Assembly: GCF_030348505.1 (NCBI RefSeq)
Contig: NZ_JAUCFJ010000002.1
Span: forward strand, 4,530,001-4,594,000
DNA: 64,000 bases
Direction of reading: 5' to 3'
From: Lysinibacillus sp. G4S2
Lineage (GTDB): Bacteria > Bacillota > Bacilli > Bacillales_A > Planococcaceae
Shown here: positions 46,407-54,560 of the stretch, one piece after another
Layout of the letters: each line of letters opens with the position of its first letter
How positions within the stretch are numbered: the first letter of the stretch is position 1
Translations under genes and position numbers: made by a program
Notes under the pieces: generated by a model
Seen by the model: the letters and a program-made list of their open reading frames with translations, nothing else
Told to the model about the DNA's origin: nothing
Databases searched by the model: none

Positions 46407-47154
46407 CTACTTGTCCTCCTCCTAGTAAGCTCAAAACATTTAATATTCGTTGGAAAAACATTTGACGACGGTCATCTTTGTAAATTTCATTGAAAAATTC
46501 TCCATCTTTAATAAATAACACGCGATCACAGTAGCTAGCTGCAATTGGATCATGTGTTACCATTACAATCGTCGTTTGCTTATCTTGATTAATTTTCGTT
46601 AAAAGTTCAAGTACATCACGCGAAGAATTCGAATCCAAATTGCCGGTCGGCTCATCTGCTAAAATGAGACTTGGATTATGAATAAGTGCTCGACCAATTG
46701 CCGTTCTTTGTGCCTGTCCACCTGATATTTCATTTGGGCGTTTATGCAAAAAAGAAGTTAAATCAAGCTTTTCCACGATACTTGCAAGACGCTCCTCCAT
46801 TACTTCTAATGGCTGTTGATCTAATGTTAGTGGCAGCACAATATTCTCTTCCACTGTCAGCATATGCAAAAGATTAAAATCCTGAAAAACGAAACCAAGT
46901 TGTCTTCTTCTAAAGTAGGCAAGCTCAGTCGCATTCAGCATATGAGGATTCATGCCATCTAAAATGATTTCTCCACTAGTTGGTTCATCAATCGTAGAAA
47001 TGATATTCAATAATGTTGTTTTTCCACTTCCTGATGGACCCATGACTGCTAAAAACTCACCTTCCTCCACATCAAAGCTTAGTTGATTGAGGGCACGATG
47101 AGTTACTTTGCCTTCATAGACCTTCGTCACGTCTTTTATTTGTAAAATAGGCAT
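46378..47154 (-). CDS. BceA-type ABC transporter ATP-binding protein
   Basis: A 258-residue MacB/LolD-like ATPase with Walker A GPSGSGKT, Q-loop FVFQDFNLL, signature ISGGQAQR, Walker B ADEPTGNLD and switch VTHD. Pairs with the BceB-type permease encoded next. It begins 12 bases after the unknown 144-residue gene. The C-terminus (residues ~225-258) is longer than the usual end and lies over the permease start. Confidence 0.93.
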   Translation of the reverse strand: MPILQIKDVTKVYEGKVTHRALNQLSFDVEEGEFLAVMGPSGSGKTTLLNIISTIDEPTSGEIILDGMNPHMLNATELAYFRRRQLGFVFQDFNLLHMLTVEENIVLPLTLDQQPLEVMEERLASIVEKLDLTSFLHKRPNEISGGQAQRTAIGRALIHNPSLILADEPTGNLDSNSSRDVLELLTKINQDKQTTIVMVTHDPIAASYCDRVLFIKDGEFFNEIYKDDRRQMFFQRILNVLSLLGGGQVGDLSTIRLP

Positions 47155-47166
47155 ACCTTGTTCACC

Positions 47167-47601
47167 TTATTTCTTCATTAATTCCATGGATTCTGGTAAA
47201 AGCCATTGCAAAACTACCTCAAAGCCAATTTGAAAATGTGGCTCTGTTAATAATACGGCTGACTCATTGCCATCCTCTTCCACTAGACTAAAGCAATGCT
47301 CTCCAACAATTACATCCCAGGCATCGATTTCACCTTCGATTATTTCTCCAAAAATCGTATAATGCCCACTGTACATCACTTGTTCACCTTCTACAGGAAA
47401 AGCGTTAAGTAAAGTTGGTTTATGTAAGTCTAGCCCAAGCTTATTCGAAAAATGCATAACTTCTCCATTAAGCAAAAGACTAGCCTTACGGAAATTTTGG
47501 CAGGATAAACACACACAAACATCGTTATGCGATTCGTATAATGCCGTTGTTTTTTCAGTTTCAATATTTAAAACCCACTCGTCAAAGCGTACTTCTTCCA
47601 T
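47167..47601 (-). CDS. Unknown 144-residue protein with CxCxxC motif, in Bce-type operon
   Basis: I do not recognise this protein. It is acidic, cytoplasmic (no signal or membrane helix), with a central CVCLSCQNF segment at residues 29-37 (CxCxxCxNF) that could bind a metal or be redox-active. Later parts look beta-rich (YSGHYTIFGEIIEGE, PHFQIGFEVVLQWLLPE). It lies tightly between the sensor kinase (10 bases) and the ATPase (12 bases), so it belongs to the same transcript. Its presence in a resistance operon hints at an accessory sensing or protective role, which is inference only. Confidence 0.75.
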   Translation of the reverse strand: MEEVRFDEWVLNIETEKTTALYESHNDVCVCLSCQNFRKASLLLNGEVMHFSNKLGLDLHKPTLLNAFPVEGEQVMYSGHYTIFGEIIEGEIDAWDVIVGEHCFSLVEEDGNESAVLLTEPHFQIGFEVVLQWLLPESMELMKK

Positions 47602-47611
47602 CTCTGCACCC

Positions 47612-48595
47612 CTATTTCGTAAATGTCACTGTAACAATAGTTCCTTTTCCTACCTCTGATGTAATGTTTAATTCATGACCGAGTTTTTCACAGATTTCTT
47701 TAGCCAAATATAAGCCCATCCCTGTGGATTCCCCGGTTTTACGTCCATTCTCACCAGTAAAAAAGGCTTTAGTGACACGGGATAGATCGGAAGCTGGAAT
47801 TCCAATACCTTCATCACAAATGGCTAACTGTACGCAGTCATCCTTTTTAATGGCCGAAATCACTATTTTTTTATTTGCTTCAAATGTATATTTAACCGCA
47901 TTGGTTACGAATTGCCCGATAATAAAACGAAGCCATTTTGAATCACTCGCTACAATTATGTCATCCTCAATATGAATTTCCGGGAAAACTCGCTTTGTAA
48001 TAAATAAACGTTTATTTTCATTAACAGTTGCAGTAACAATCGTTTTTAAAGCAACCTGTTCTACTTGCATATCCTCTTCAAAATTTTCTAATCGAGCATT
48101 TACAAGCACCATATCCAAGCCTCTACGCAAGCGATCGATTTCCTCCTGTACATTCTTTTTATCAAGAGGTCGTTCATCCTGTAATAAGAGCTCAATTACG
48201 GAAATAGGTGTTTTCATTTGATGAACCCACTGATTCATAAACTGATCATGTCGTTTTTGACTTGCATATAACGAATGCAGCTCATGCTGGTATAGTCGAT
48301 ATAGTTCATGCATATATTTCTCGGACTGTATCGCCACAGGTGTTTTAGCATTTTTTTGTAACACATCCTCCATATTTTTAGGAAGGTGCGATATTTTTAA
48401 TAAAAAACGTTGGCGCATTAAATAGCGGATAAGTAAAAAAGAGGCTAATAACACTAAACTAATACAGAAGGAATAAATAGCCGTATCGACATTTCGAAAG
48501 CCGTCCAGCCAGTATAGAACCATGATGAAACCGACTAAAAAGAACTGGAAAATGATGAACGATGCGTAATCACGTAAAAATAATTTCCAGTCCAC
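47612..48595 (-). CDS. Intramembrane-sensing histidine kinase (BceS type)
   Basis: A 327-residue kinase with two closely spaced N-terminal helices (residues ~12-30 and ~36-57) and almost no extracellular loop, the mark of kinases that sense through a partner Bce-type transporter. His125 in WVHQMKTP is the phosphorylation site (the HxMKTP form usual in the group). The ATPase domain has FVTNAVKYT, DEGIGIP and GMGLYLAK. It overlaps the response regulator gene by one base. Confidence 0.93.
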   Translation of the reverse strand: MDWKLFLRDYASFIIFQFFLVGFIMVLYWLDGFRNVDTAIYSFCISLVLLASFLLIRYLMRQRFLLKISHLPKNMEDVLQKNAKTPVAIQSEKYMHELYRLYQHELHSLYASQKRHDQFMNQWVHQMKTPISVIELLLQDERPLDKKNVQEEIDRLRRGLDMVLVNARLENFEEDMQVEQVALKTIVTATVNENKRLFITKRVFPEIHIEDDIIVASDSKWLRFIIGQFVTNAVKYTFEANKKIVISAIKKDDCVQLAICDEGIGIPASDLSRVTKAFFTGENGRKTGESTGMGLYLAKEICEKLGHELNITSEVGKGTIVTVTFTK

Positions 48596-49299
48596 TATAA
48601 CTCACCTGCACTTAATATAAAGCGATATCCTGCCCCGCGTACCGTTTCAATTGATGACGAAATATGATAATCCGCTAGCTTTTTACGTACTCGTGTCATA
48701 TTGACGTTCAATGTATTTTCATCAACAAATGCCTGATCGTCCCAAAGCTCTTCTAAAAGTTGCTCACGCGTCACTACTTTTGGCGCATTCCCCATTAATA
48801 GTTCTAAAATGATACATTCTTTTTTCTGAAGAGGAATCTCTAAATCATTTTTATGAAGCTCCATTCTTTCTAAATGAAGAATAAGCTGTCCTTGTTTAAT
48901 TGTCCGTTCCTCTTGTCTTGCTGCATATTCACCATATGTACGACGCAAGTGACTACGGATTTTAGCCAGTACAATCTCATAATTAAATGGCTTCGTAATA
49001 AAATCGTCGCCCCCATTTTCAAGCGCGAAAATTTGATCCATTTCCCCAGATCGAGCCGAAATAAAAATAATAGGACAAGTTGTATGTTGACGTAGTTGGC
49101 GACACCAATAATAGCCATCGTACGAAGGTAAATTTATATCAAGCAACACCATGTGTGGGTTAAATGCTGTGAATTCTTCAACGAGATGATCAAATTCTTT
49201 GATCGTTTCAACTTCGTATTGATATTTTCTAAGCGTTTCTGCGAGCAATGATGCAATCTTTACATCATCTTCGACAATAAATATTCGATGCTTCTCCAT
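48595..49299 (-). CDS. OmpR-family response regulator (BceR type)
   Basis: A 234-residue regulator: receiver domain with EDD near residue 10, phospho-acceptor Asp54 (VLLDINLP) and Lys in TKPF; winged-helix DNA-binding domain from about residue 125 (ELLMGNAPKVVTREQLLEELWDD, VNMTRVRKKL, IETVRGAGYRF). The ATG at 49299 with AAAGGAG is preferred over an upstream start that would add 29 residues. First gene of the operon; a Bce-type binding site lies just upstream. Confidence 0.94.
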   Translation of the reverse strand: MEKHRIFIVEDDVKIASLLAETLRKYQYEVETIKEFDHLVEEFTAFNPHMVLLDINLPSYDGYYWCRQLRQHTTCPIIFISARSGEMDQIFALENGGDDFITKPFNYEIVLAKIRSHLRRTYGEYAARQEERTIKQGQLILHLERMELHKNDLEIPLQKKECIILELLMGNAPKVVTREQLLEELWDDQAFVDENTLNVNMTRVRKKLADYHISSSIETVRGAGYRFILSAGEL

Positions 49300-49322
49300 A
49301 CCAACACTCCTTTCTATCTTAT

Positions 49323-49375
49323 ATTGTATCAAAAAAAGGCCCACTGACATAACTGTCAGCGAACCTTTTGTAGCA
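49323..49375 (-). promoter_or_regulatory. Bce-type binding site within a terminator-like hairpin, upstream of the response regulator
   Basis: TGACA-N4-TGTCA at 49345-49358 fits the TNACA-N4-TGTNA pattern described for BceR-like regulators. It forms the tip of a hairpin: AAAAGG and CCTTTT outside, CTGACA and TGTCAG inside, with a T run on the minus strand. So it could also end transcription coming from lplJ. A TACAAT -10 candidate is at 49323-49328. Both roles are inferred from sequence only. Confidence 0.5.
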
Positions 49376-49436
49376 AAAGTTAACACGAATCATTAGCTAC
49401 AGATTTTTGTGTCAAAATGCCTCTGCCTAAATAAGG

Positions 49437-49689
49437 GGCATTTCATAACGTGGGGGTGATTTCCGTTCCGGCTAGGCGCTTTGTTGTTGCTGTCGCTTCG
49501 CTTTCGCACAGAGAAGAGCTTCCTGGGGCGTCCGATGAGCCGCTTGGGCCTACACGATGTAGGTCACGAAGGCGTTATCACAGGACGTGATGTTTTTAGC
49601 CTTCGTTCCTCTGCCTGCTCGCTCCAGGGTCTCATCTGTGACGCTGATCCCCAAGGAGTCGCCTAGCCTCCACTCCAATCACCTTTACT
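49437..49689. repeat. Nested-palindrome element, expanded copy
   Basis: GGCATTTCATAACGTGGGGG left end, GATTTCCGTTCCGGCTAGGC core, a GCTGTCGCTTCGCTTTCGC module, then an extra segment with a small CTACACGATGTAGG palindrome and a GCGTTATCACAGGACGTGAT stretch, then CTCCAGGGTCTCATCTGTGA and GAGTCGCCTAGCCTCCACTC. Located between lplJ and the Bce-type operon. Confidence 0.8.
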
Positions 49690-49741
49690 CAAAGCACACG
49701 TTTTAACAAAGTAATCTTCTACTTTTGAACACAAGATTCTC

Positions 49742-50734
49742 TTAATAAATTAATTGTAGAAACTCTTCTGTCGTAATTCCACCAAAGTATGTTGGAATAT
49801 CAATATTTGCTAACGCCTCAGCGATTGCAGTTCGATCATAGTTTGTCCCAACTAATCGTTGTTCAACATCTGCCATGTCGCCCACGCCAAAGAAATCACC
49901 AAAAATATGCGCATCTTCAATAATTCCGTGATTCACTTCTAAGCGAATATCAATGCCTCCTGTTGGGAAACGATGCGTTTTTTGAATATTGAAGCGTGGT
50001 GATTTGCCATAGTTCCACTCCCATGTTTGATAACGCTCAGCAGATAGCTTGTGTATATTTGTCCAATCTTCTTCTGTTAGCTCGTAGTAGCGAATATTTT
50101 CCTCACCATCGAAAATCGATTTTAAAATTTCTAAGCGGAATTCTTCAACCGTCATCTTTTCCTTCAAGAACTCAGAAATATTAGCCACTCGCGAACGAAT
50201 TGATTTAATACCCTTTGATTCAATTTTATCTTTCTTTACCTTTAAAGCAGATACAACAGCATCAATTTCTGTATCAAACATTAAAGTACCGTGGCTATAC
50301 ATACGACCCTTCGTCGAAAACTGTGCGTTCCCAGAAACTTTACGTCCTTCCGCTAAAATGTCGTTGCGTCCTGAAAGCTCAGCATGAACGCCCATTTTTG
50401 CAAGTGCTTCAACAACAGGCTGTGTAAACTTTTTATAATTCATAAAGCTTTCGCCATCGTCTTTAGTGATAAAACTATAGTTAAGGTTCCCTAAATCATG
50501 ATACACTGCGCCTCCACCAGAAAGACGTCGTACAACGATAATGCCATTATCCTCCACATAATCTGTATTAATCTCTTCGATAGTATTTTGATTTTTACCA
50601 ATGATGATCGAAGGCTGATTAATGTAAAAAAGTAGCACTGGCTCCTTCTCAACATCCATCGTTTTTAATAAATACTCCTCAATGGCAAGATTAATGCGTG
50701 GATCATGAATCCCTTTATTATCAACGAATATCAT
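49742..50734 (-). CDS. lplJ: Lipoate--protein ligase
   Basis: A 330-residue ligase that attaches free lipoate to lipoyl domains. It has the RRLSGGGAVYHDLGNLNYS signature (residues 69-87) and catalytic Lys132 in GRKVSGNAQ, plus the C-terminal accessory domain of the LplA/LplJ class. yhfH is divergent next to it, as in B. subtilis, where lplJ is yhfJ. Confidence 0.95.
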   Translation of the reverse strand: MIFVDNKGIHDPRINLAIEEYLLKTMDVEKEPVLLFYINQPSIIIGKNQNTIEEINTDYVEDNGIIVVRRLSGGGAVYHDLGNLNYSFITKDDGESFMNYKKFTQPVVEALAKMGVHAELSGRNDILAEGRKVSGNAQFSTKGRMYSHGTLMFDTEIDAVVSALKVKKDKIESKGIKSIRSRVANISEFLKEKMTVEEFRLEILKSIFDGEENIRYYELTEEDWTNIHKLSAERYQTWEWNYGKSPRFNIQKTHRFPTGGIDIRLEVNHGIIEDAHIFGDFFGVGDMADVEQRLVGTNYDRTAIAEALANIDIPTYFGGITTEEFLQLIY

Positions 50735-50810
50735 AATACGTCTCCTCCTTCACAAAATATCCATATTTATTTTAACGTAAATTAGGCATTTAGTGTTGAC
50801 GAAAAGCATC

Positions 50811-50819
50811 TGTTATAAT
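50811..50819 (+). promoter_or_regulatory. Extended -10 promoter of yhfH
   Basis: TGT followed by perfect TATAAT (50814-50819). No good -35 exists at 17 bases, as allowed for extended -10 promoters; TTGACG lies only 12 bases upstream. About 58 bases before the start codon. Confidence 0.6.
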
Positions 50820-50876
50820 ACACTAGAAAATATCAAAACAGTAATAGTACAGATGAACTTAAAGGAGGAGTCCACA

Positions 50877-51002
50877 ATGTTAGAAAACGTAGTTGAATTT
50901 TTCAAGAATCTACCTGCAAAGCAATGCACAGAATGCGGTGAAAAAATTGAAGAACAAAGTGAATGCTACAGCAACACTTGTGAAAAATGTAACCACCTAT
51001 AA
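50877..51002 (+). CDS. yhfH: Small cysteine-rich protein of the YhfH type, 41 residues
   Basis: Starts MLENVVEFFKNLPAKQC and has two CxxC-like pairs (CTECGEK and CEKCN) plus a single Cys between them, so it may bind zinc. Sequence and position beside lplJ match YhfH of B. subtilis. AAAGGAGG at 50861-50868 is well placed for the ATG at 50877; a longer frame from 50793 overlaps the promoter and is rejected. Function unknown. Confidence 0.85.
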   Translation: MLENVVEFFKNLPAKQCTECGEKIEEQSECYSNTCEKCNHL

Positions 51003-51109
51003 GCATTTGCCTATTCTGTAATAGTCATATACGTGCCCCACACGTACTAATATTGACACCCCTCATCATATTTTTGATGAACCCTTAATTAAATCTCTTA
51101 CACTTACGA

Positions 51110-51147
51110 AACAACAGCTGATACGCTCATATCAGCTGTTGTTTTTT
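51110..51147 (+). terminator. yhfH terminator
   Basis: Perfect 14-bp stem AACAACAGCTGATA / TATCAGCTGTTGTT with a 6-base loop and T6. Confidence 0.96.
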
Positions 51148-51197
51148 GTAGATCTTGGAGCTGAGGGGGGTTTCTTCTCGGACCTGCGCGATTCTTC

Positions 51198-51480
51198 ATG
51201 ATACCCGAGCGGTTCGAGGGGCTACCCGATCACTTTTTCGGCTTACCCGAGCGATTCGGGGCGTTACCTGATCACTTTTTCGGTATACCCGAGCGGTTCG
51301 AGGGGCTACCCGATCACTTTCTCGACATACCCGAGCGGTTTGGGGCGTTACCCGATCACTTTTTCGGCATACCCGAGCGGTTTTCACTTGAACCCGAGCA
51401 ATTCGTCACGATACCCGAGCGACTCCCCCTCGCACCCGAGCGTTTCCCCGCACCCGAGCAGTTCATCCCTACACCCGATT
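51198..51480. repeat. 21-bp tandem array, TACCCGAGCGGTT type
   Basis: The TACC core recurs at 51202, 51223, 51244, 51265, 51286, 51307, 51328, 51349, 51370, 51391, 51412 and 51433 with no slip, then once after 18 bases (51451) and again after 21 (51472). Two unit types alternate: TACCCGAGCGGTTCGAGGGG and TACCCGATCACTTTTTCGGC. Both strands stay open: plus gives IPERFEG/LPDHFFG heptads, minus gives TARVCRK/SDRVAPR heptads. Neither has a good ribosome-binding site. It lies between the facing terminators of yhfH and yhgE. Confidence 0.92.
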
Positions 51481-51500
51481 TAAAGCAATTGCCCAACCAC

Positions 51501-51530
51501 AAAAAACACCCACCATACACGGGTGGGTGT
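51501..51530 (-). terminator. yhgE terminator
   Basis: ACACCCACC and GGTGGGTGT form a GC-rich stem with a short loop, followed by TTTTTTG on the minus strand, 15 bases after the yhgE stop codon. Confidence 0.95.
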
Positions 51531-51544
51531 CAAATTTGTTATTT

Positions 51545-53734
51545 TTAGTTCTCTTCGGCTACTTTTGAGTAACGTTTTGCATGTAGTAACATGAAATAAC
51601 CGAATGTAATAGCTAAGAATACTACTAGGAAACCTAATAGAATTCCGTAGTTTTGCATTAAGAATGATGTATCACCAGTAGAGATACTTGCTTTAAATGC
51701 TTGAATAGTATACGTCATTGGTAATAGTTTATTAAATACTTGTAATGGTTCTGGAATTAACTCAAGTGGGAACGTACCTCCACTTGTTGTAAGTTGTAAA
51801 ATTAATACAATAATCGCCATGAAGCGTCCTGGATCACCGAACATAGACACTAACATTTGGACTAAAGCTAAGAAAACATAGCTTGCTAATAATGCTGTTA
51901 GGAAGAAATATCCTAAACTATGCACTTCAAGGCCTAAGCCCCATTTTACTATAACCACTGTTATTATAGTTTGAATTAAGCCGACTATTGCTAAAACTGA
52001 GACTTTACTTGTAAACCAAGCTGCCCCATTTTTTGGACGAATCGCCGGTTCCACAAGTGGGAAAACGATAGAGATCATTAAAGCACCAACTAATAAGCCT
52101 AAAGAAACAAAGTATGGTGCGAAGCCTGTTCCATAGTTAGGTACATGGTTAACAGATTCTTTATCAATCTCGACTGGGTTACCTACCATATCATAAGTGT
52201 CTTTATTCACATGAACTTCGCTTGCTTTTTCACCTGCTTCACCTAATTCGCCAGATAAAGTTGATGTACCATTTGCAAGTTCAGATGAACCATCTGCAAG
52301 CGTTGCAGAACCTTGTGCTAACTCACCTGATTTTGATGCAAGTGTTGATGTACCTTGATTCAATGCTGTTGAGCCACTTGCTAGTTCATTTAAACCTGCA
52401 GCTAATGTTTTAGAACCTGTTACAGCTGTATTAACACCAGCATTTAATTCACCTAATTTTTGCGCAAGCGTTGCATTACCAGCTTGGAGACCTTTTGCTC
52501 CTTCGACTAATGCACCACTTTTTGCTGTTAATGCATTAGCACCTGCTAACACTTCTCCTTGACCTGCTGCAATTTGAGTTGCACCAGAACTTACTTGATT
52601 AGCACCTGCTTGTAATTTTTCTGTACCAGCAGATAAAGAATTTAAGCCATTAGACACGCTGGCACTTCCTGCTTGTAGCTCTGCTAAAGTTTGTTTTAAT
52701 GCTGCAGCTTGCTCTTCAGGTAGTGAAGCCATCATGCCTTGTAATTGATTGGATAAAGCCGTGATACCTTCTTCTACTTTTGCAGAACCAGCAGTTAATT
52801 GGTTTGCTGCACCATTTAATGCGCCTGCATTGTCAGCAATTGAAGCTGCACCTGAACTAATTTGTTGTTGTTTTTCATTAATTGTAGATAAACCTGCTTG
52901 CACCTTCGCTACACCTTGAGTATATTGTGATAAACCTTGCTCAAGGGTTGTTGCTCCATTTGCTGCTTGCTGTGCACCTTTTTGTAATTGTCCAGTTCCG
53001 TCTTCTAATTTTACTAAGCCAGAAGATAAATCGCTTGCGCCTTTTGCAGCGTCTCCAGCACCTTTAGTAATTTTATCCGTACCATTTGACAATTCAACTG
53101 TACTTGATGCTAATTGCTCAAGATAACCTTTTAAATCTTTCGCACCATTGGCTAAAGATTTGGCACCTTCATCTAGCTTACTAGAGCCATCAGCAGCCTC
53201 TGTAAAGCCATCTCCCATTGTTGTAATCGTATCAAATAAATTTTCTGCATAAGTAGTTGAAACTTGTGTATTTACTTCCGCACGTATACGTTCCATTGCT
53301 GAATCGCCAATTTGTGCACTTAGGAAGTTTAATCCTTCATTTGGAATATAGTTCAAGACTAATTTAGAAGGTTTGTCATTTAATAATGTAGTTGCATGCT
53401 CAGAGAAATTTGTTGGAATTTCTAAAATCATATAGTAATCTCGACCATTTAAGCCTTTTTCAGCTTCTTCTTTGGATACTTCAATAAAGTTAAAATCCTT
53501 ACTTTTGACGAGATTATCGACTAAGTCTTTCCCTACATCTAATTTAACTCCTTCCATTTCAGCACCTTTATCTTGATTGACAACCGCTACCGGCAATTCA
53601 GATAGGCTTCCATATGGATCCCAAAATGCCCATAAAAACATACCCGCGTACATGACTGGGATAAATAGTACAGCGATTATTGAAACAAGCATTTTTTTTG
53701 TTTTAAAAATATTCAGCCATTCAGCTTTAATCAT
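51545..53734 (-). CDS. yhgE: YhgE/Pip family membrane protein
   Basis: A 729-residue protein: one N-terminal helix (residues ~15-35), a long extracellular domain, and five or six C-terminal helices (~540-720) of the ABC-2 type. Its middle (about 190-500) is a repetitive helical region with many A/S-N-G turns about every 7-11 residues (LANGAKDL, LSSGLVKLEDG, LAAGLNELASG), typical of the family and probably a coiled rod. Relatives include the phage infection protein Pip and the ESX-linked EsaA. It lies next to its TetR regulator and a palindromic operator candidate. Substrate unknown. Confidence 0.92.
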   Translation of the reverse strand: MIKAEWLNIFKTKKMLVSIIAVLFIPVMYAGMFLWAFWDPYGSLSELPVAVVNQDKGAEMEGVKLDVGKDLVDNLVKSKDFNFIEVSKEEAEKGLNGRDYYMILEIPTNFSEHATTLLNDKPSKLVLNYIPNEGLNFLSAQIGDSAMERIRAEVNTQVSTTYAENLFDTITTMGDGFTEAADGSSKLDEGAKSLANGAKDLKGYLEQLASSTVELSNGTDKITKGAGDAAKGASDLSSGLVKLEDGTGQLQKGAQQAANGATTLEQGLSQYTQGVAKVQAGLSTINEKQQQISSGAASIADNAGALNGAANQLTAGSAKVEEGITALSNQLQGMMASLPEEQAAALKQTLAELQAGSASVSNGLNSLSAGTEKLQAGANQVSSGATQIAAGQGEVLAGANALTAKSGALVEGAKGLQAGNATLAQKLGELNAGVNTAVTGSKTLAAGLNELASGSTALNQGTSTLASKSGELAQGSATLADGSSELANGTSTLSGELGEAGEKASEVHVNKDTYDMVGNPVEIDKESVNHVPNYGTGFAPYFVSLGLLVGALMISIVFPLVEPAIRPKNGAAWFTSKVSVLAIVGLIQTIITVVIVKWGLGLEVHSLGYFFLTALLASYVFLALVQMLVSMFGDPGRFMAIIVLILQLTTSGGTFPLELIPEPLQVFNKLLPMTYTIQAFKASISTGDTSFLMQNYGILLGFLVVFLAITFGYFMLLHAKRYSKVAEEN

Positions 53735-53759
53735 ACGTTTTCTTCACTCCTAAACCACT

Positions 53760-53782
53760 TGACCGAAAACGTCATTCGGTCA
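53760..53782. promoter_or_regulatory. Palindromic operator candidate upstream of yhgE
   Basis: TGACCGAA-N7-TTCGGTCA, a perfect 8+8 bp palindrome, 26 bases before the yhgE start codon. A near-identical site with the same 7-base spacer lies upstream of the TetR gene (54495-54517). Confidence 0.75.
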
Positions 53783-53866
53783 TTTTTGTTCAAAAAAAAT
53801 CTAGACCTTCATAGGGTCCCTAACTTCTACTTGATTCAGCATTAGTTTCCTATTATCTCAACCAAA

Positions 53867-54439
53867 TCAAGTTAAAATTAGCCCACGAAAGATTGTTTCC
53901 TTGAAAAGATTCAGTATCTTTTCTTCTGGAATAATGTCGCCATGTAGCTCCTGCCAATCAACGATAAATGCAAGATACGCCTTTAACAACAAGTAGCTTA
54001 CTAATTCTGCATCACAGTCTCTAATTTCACCTTTATCAATACGTCTTTGAATTAATTCAGCAACATACGATAAAATTTCAGTCTCAATGCGAATTAAAAC
54101 TTGTTTGACTGCCGGCGTTCGCAATTCTTTTTCTTCTTCTAATAACTTCGCAAATAAAAGATGTTTTTCACGGAATTGTAGCATTTTCATTAAAGCATTA
54201 TGTGCATTCTCCATAAAGCTAGCTGATGCATCCAACACTGCATCTGCCTCAGCCTTCATCCCTTGTACAAGTGACATGGCTATCTCTTGAAATAAAATTT
54301 CTTTATTTGCAAAGAATGTGTAAATCGTTCCTTTACCGACATTAGCAATTTTCGCTACTTGCTCCATCGTTGTCGCCTTGTAACCAAACAATGTAAAGGA
54401 TTTTGCAGCTGCTTCAAGAATTTCCTGCCTACGATCCAT
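53867..54439 (-). CDS. TetR-family regulator (YhgD-like)
   Basis: A 190-residue regulator with the N-terminal TetR helix-turn-helix (ILEAAAKSFTLFGYKATTMEQVAKIANVGKGTIYTFFANKEILF) and a helical ligand domain. It is encoded just upstream of yhgE, as yhgD-yhgE in B. subtilis. The ATG at 54439 with AAAGGATG is preferred to an ATG three codons earlier, which is too close to that site. Matching palindromes in front of both genes suggest it represses itself and yhgE. The inducer is unknown. Confidence 0.92.
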   Translation of the reverse strand: MDRRQEILEAAAKSFTLFGYKATTMEQVAKIANVGKGTIYTFFANKEILFQEIAMSLVQGMKAEADAVLDASASFMENAHNALMKMLQFREKHLLFAKLLEEEKELRTPAVKQVLIRIETEILSYVAELIQRRIDKGEIRDCDAELVSYLLLKAYLAFIVDWQELHGDIIPEEKILNLFKETIFRGLILT

Positions 54440-54494
54440 TAGTAACATCCTTTCTTGTTATGTTATGTACATGCTTTGTACACGAAAATGATAA

Positions 54495-54517
54495 TGACCA
54501 GAAAACCATTTCGGTCA
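54495..54517. promoter_or_regulatory. Palindromic operator candidate upstream of the TetR gene
   Basis: TGACCAGA-N7-TTCGGTCA, matching the yhgE site in 8+6 arm positions and in spacer length. It sits inside a larger AATGACCAGA/TCTGGTCATT inverted repeat (54493-54526) that has no T tract, so an operator fits better than a terminator. Confidence 0.7.
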
Positions 54518-54560
54518 TCTGGTCATTATCATATTCCTATTTTAAAAATAATGCAAGCAT

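Noticed and set aside
51198-51548. A 116-codon open frame across the 21-bp array as a protein gene
   Set aside because: No ribosome-binding site at usable distance, it lies between two facing terminators, and both strands are equally open because the period is a multiple of three and the units lack stops.
54493-54526. Hairpin upstream of the TetR gene as a terminator for the operon downstream of it
   Set aside because: No T tract follows on either strand, and its inner part matches the operator palindrome in front of yhgE.
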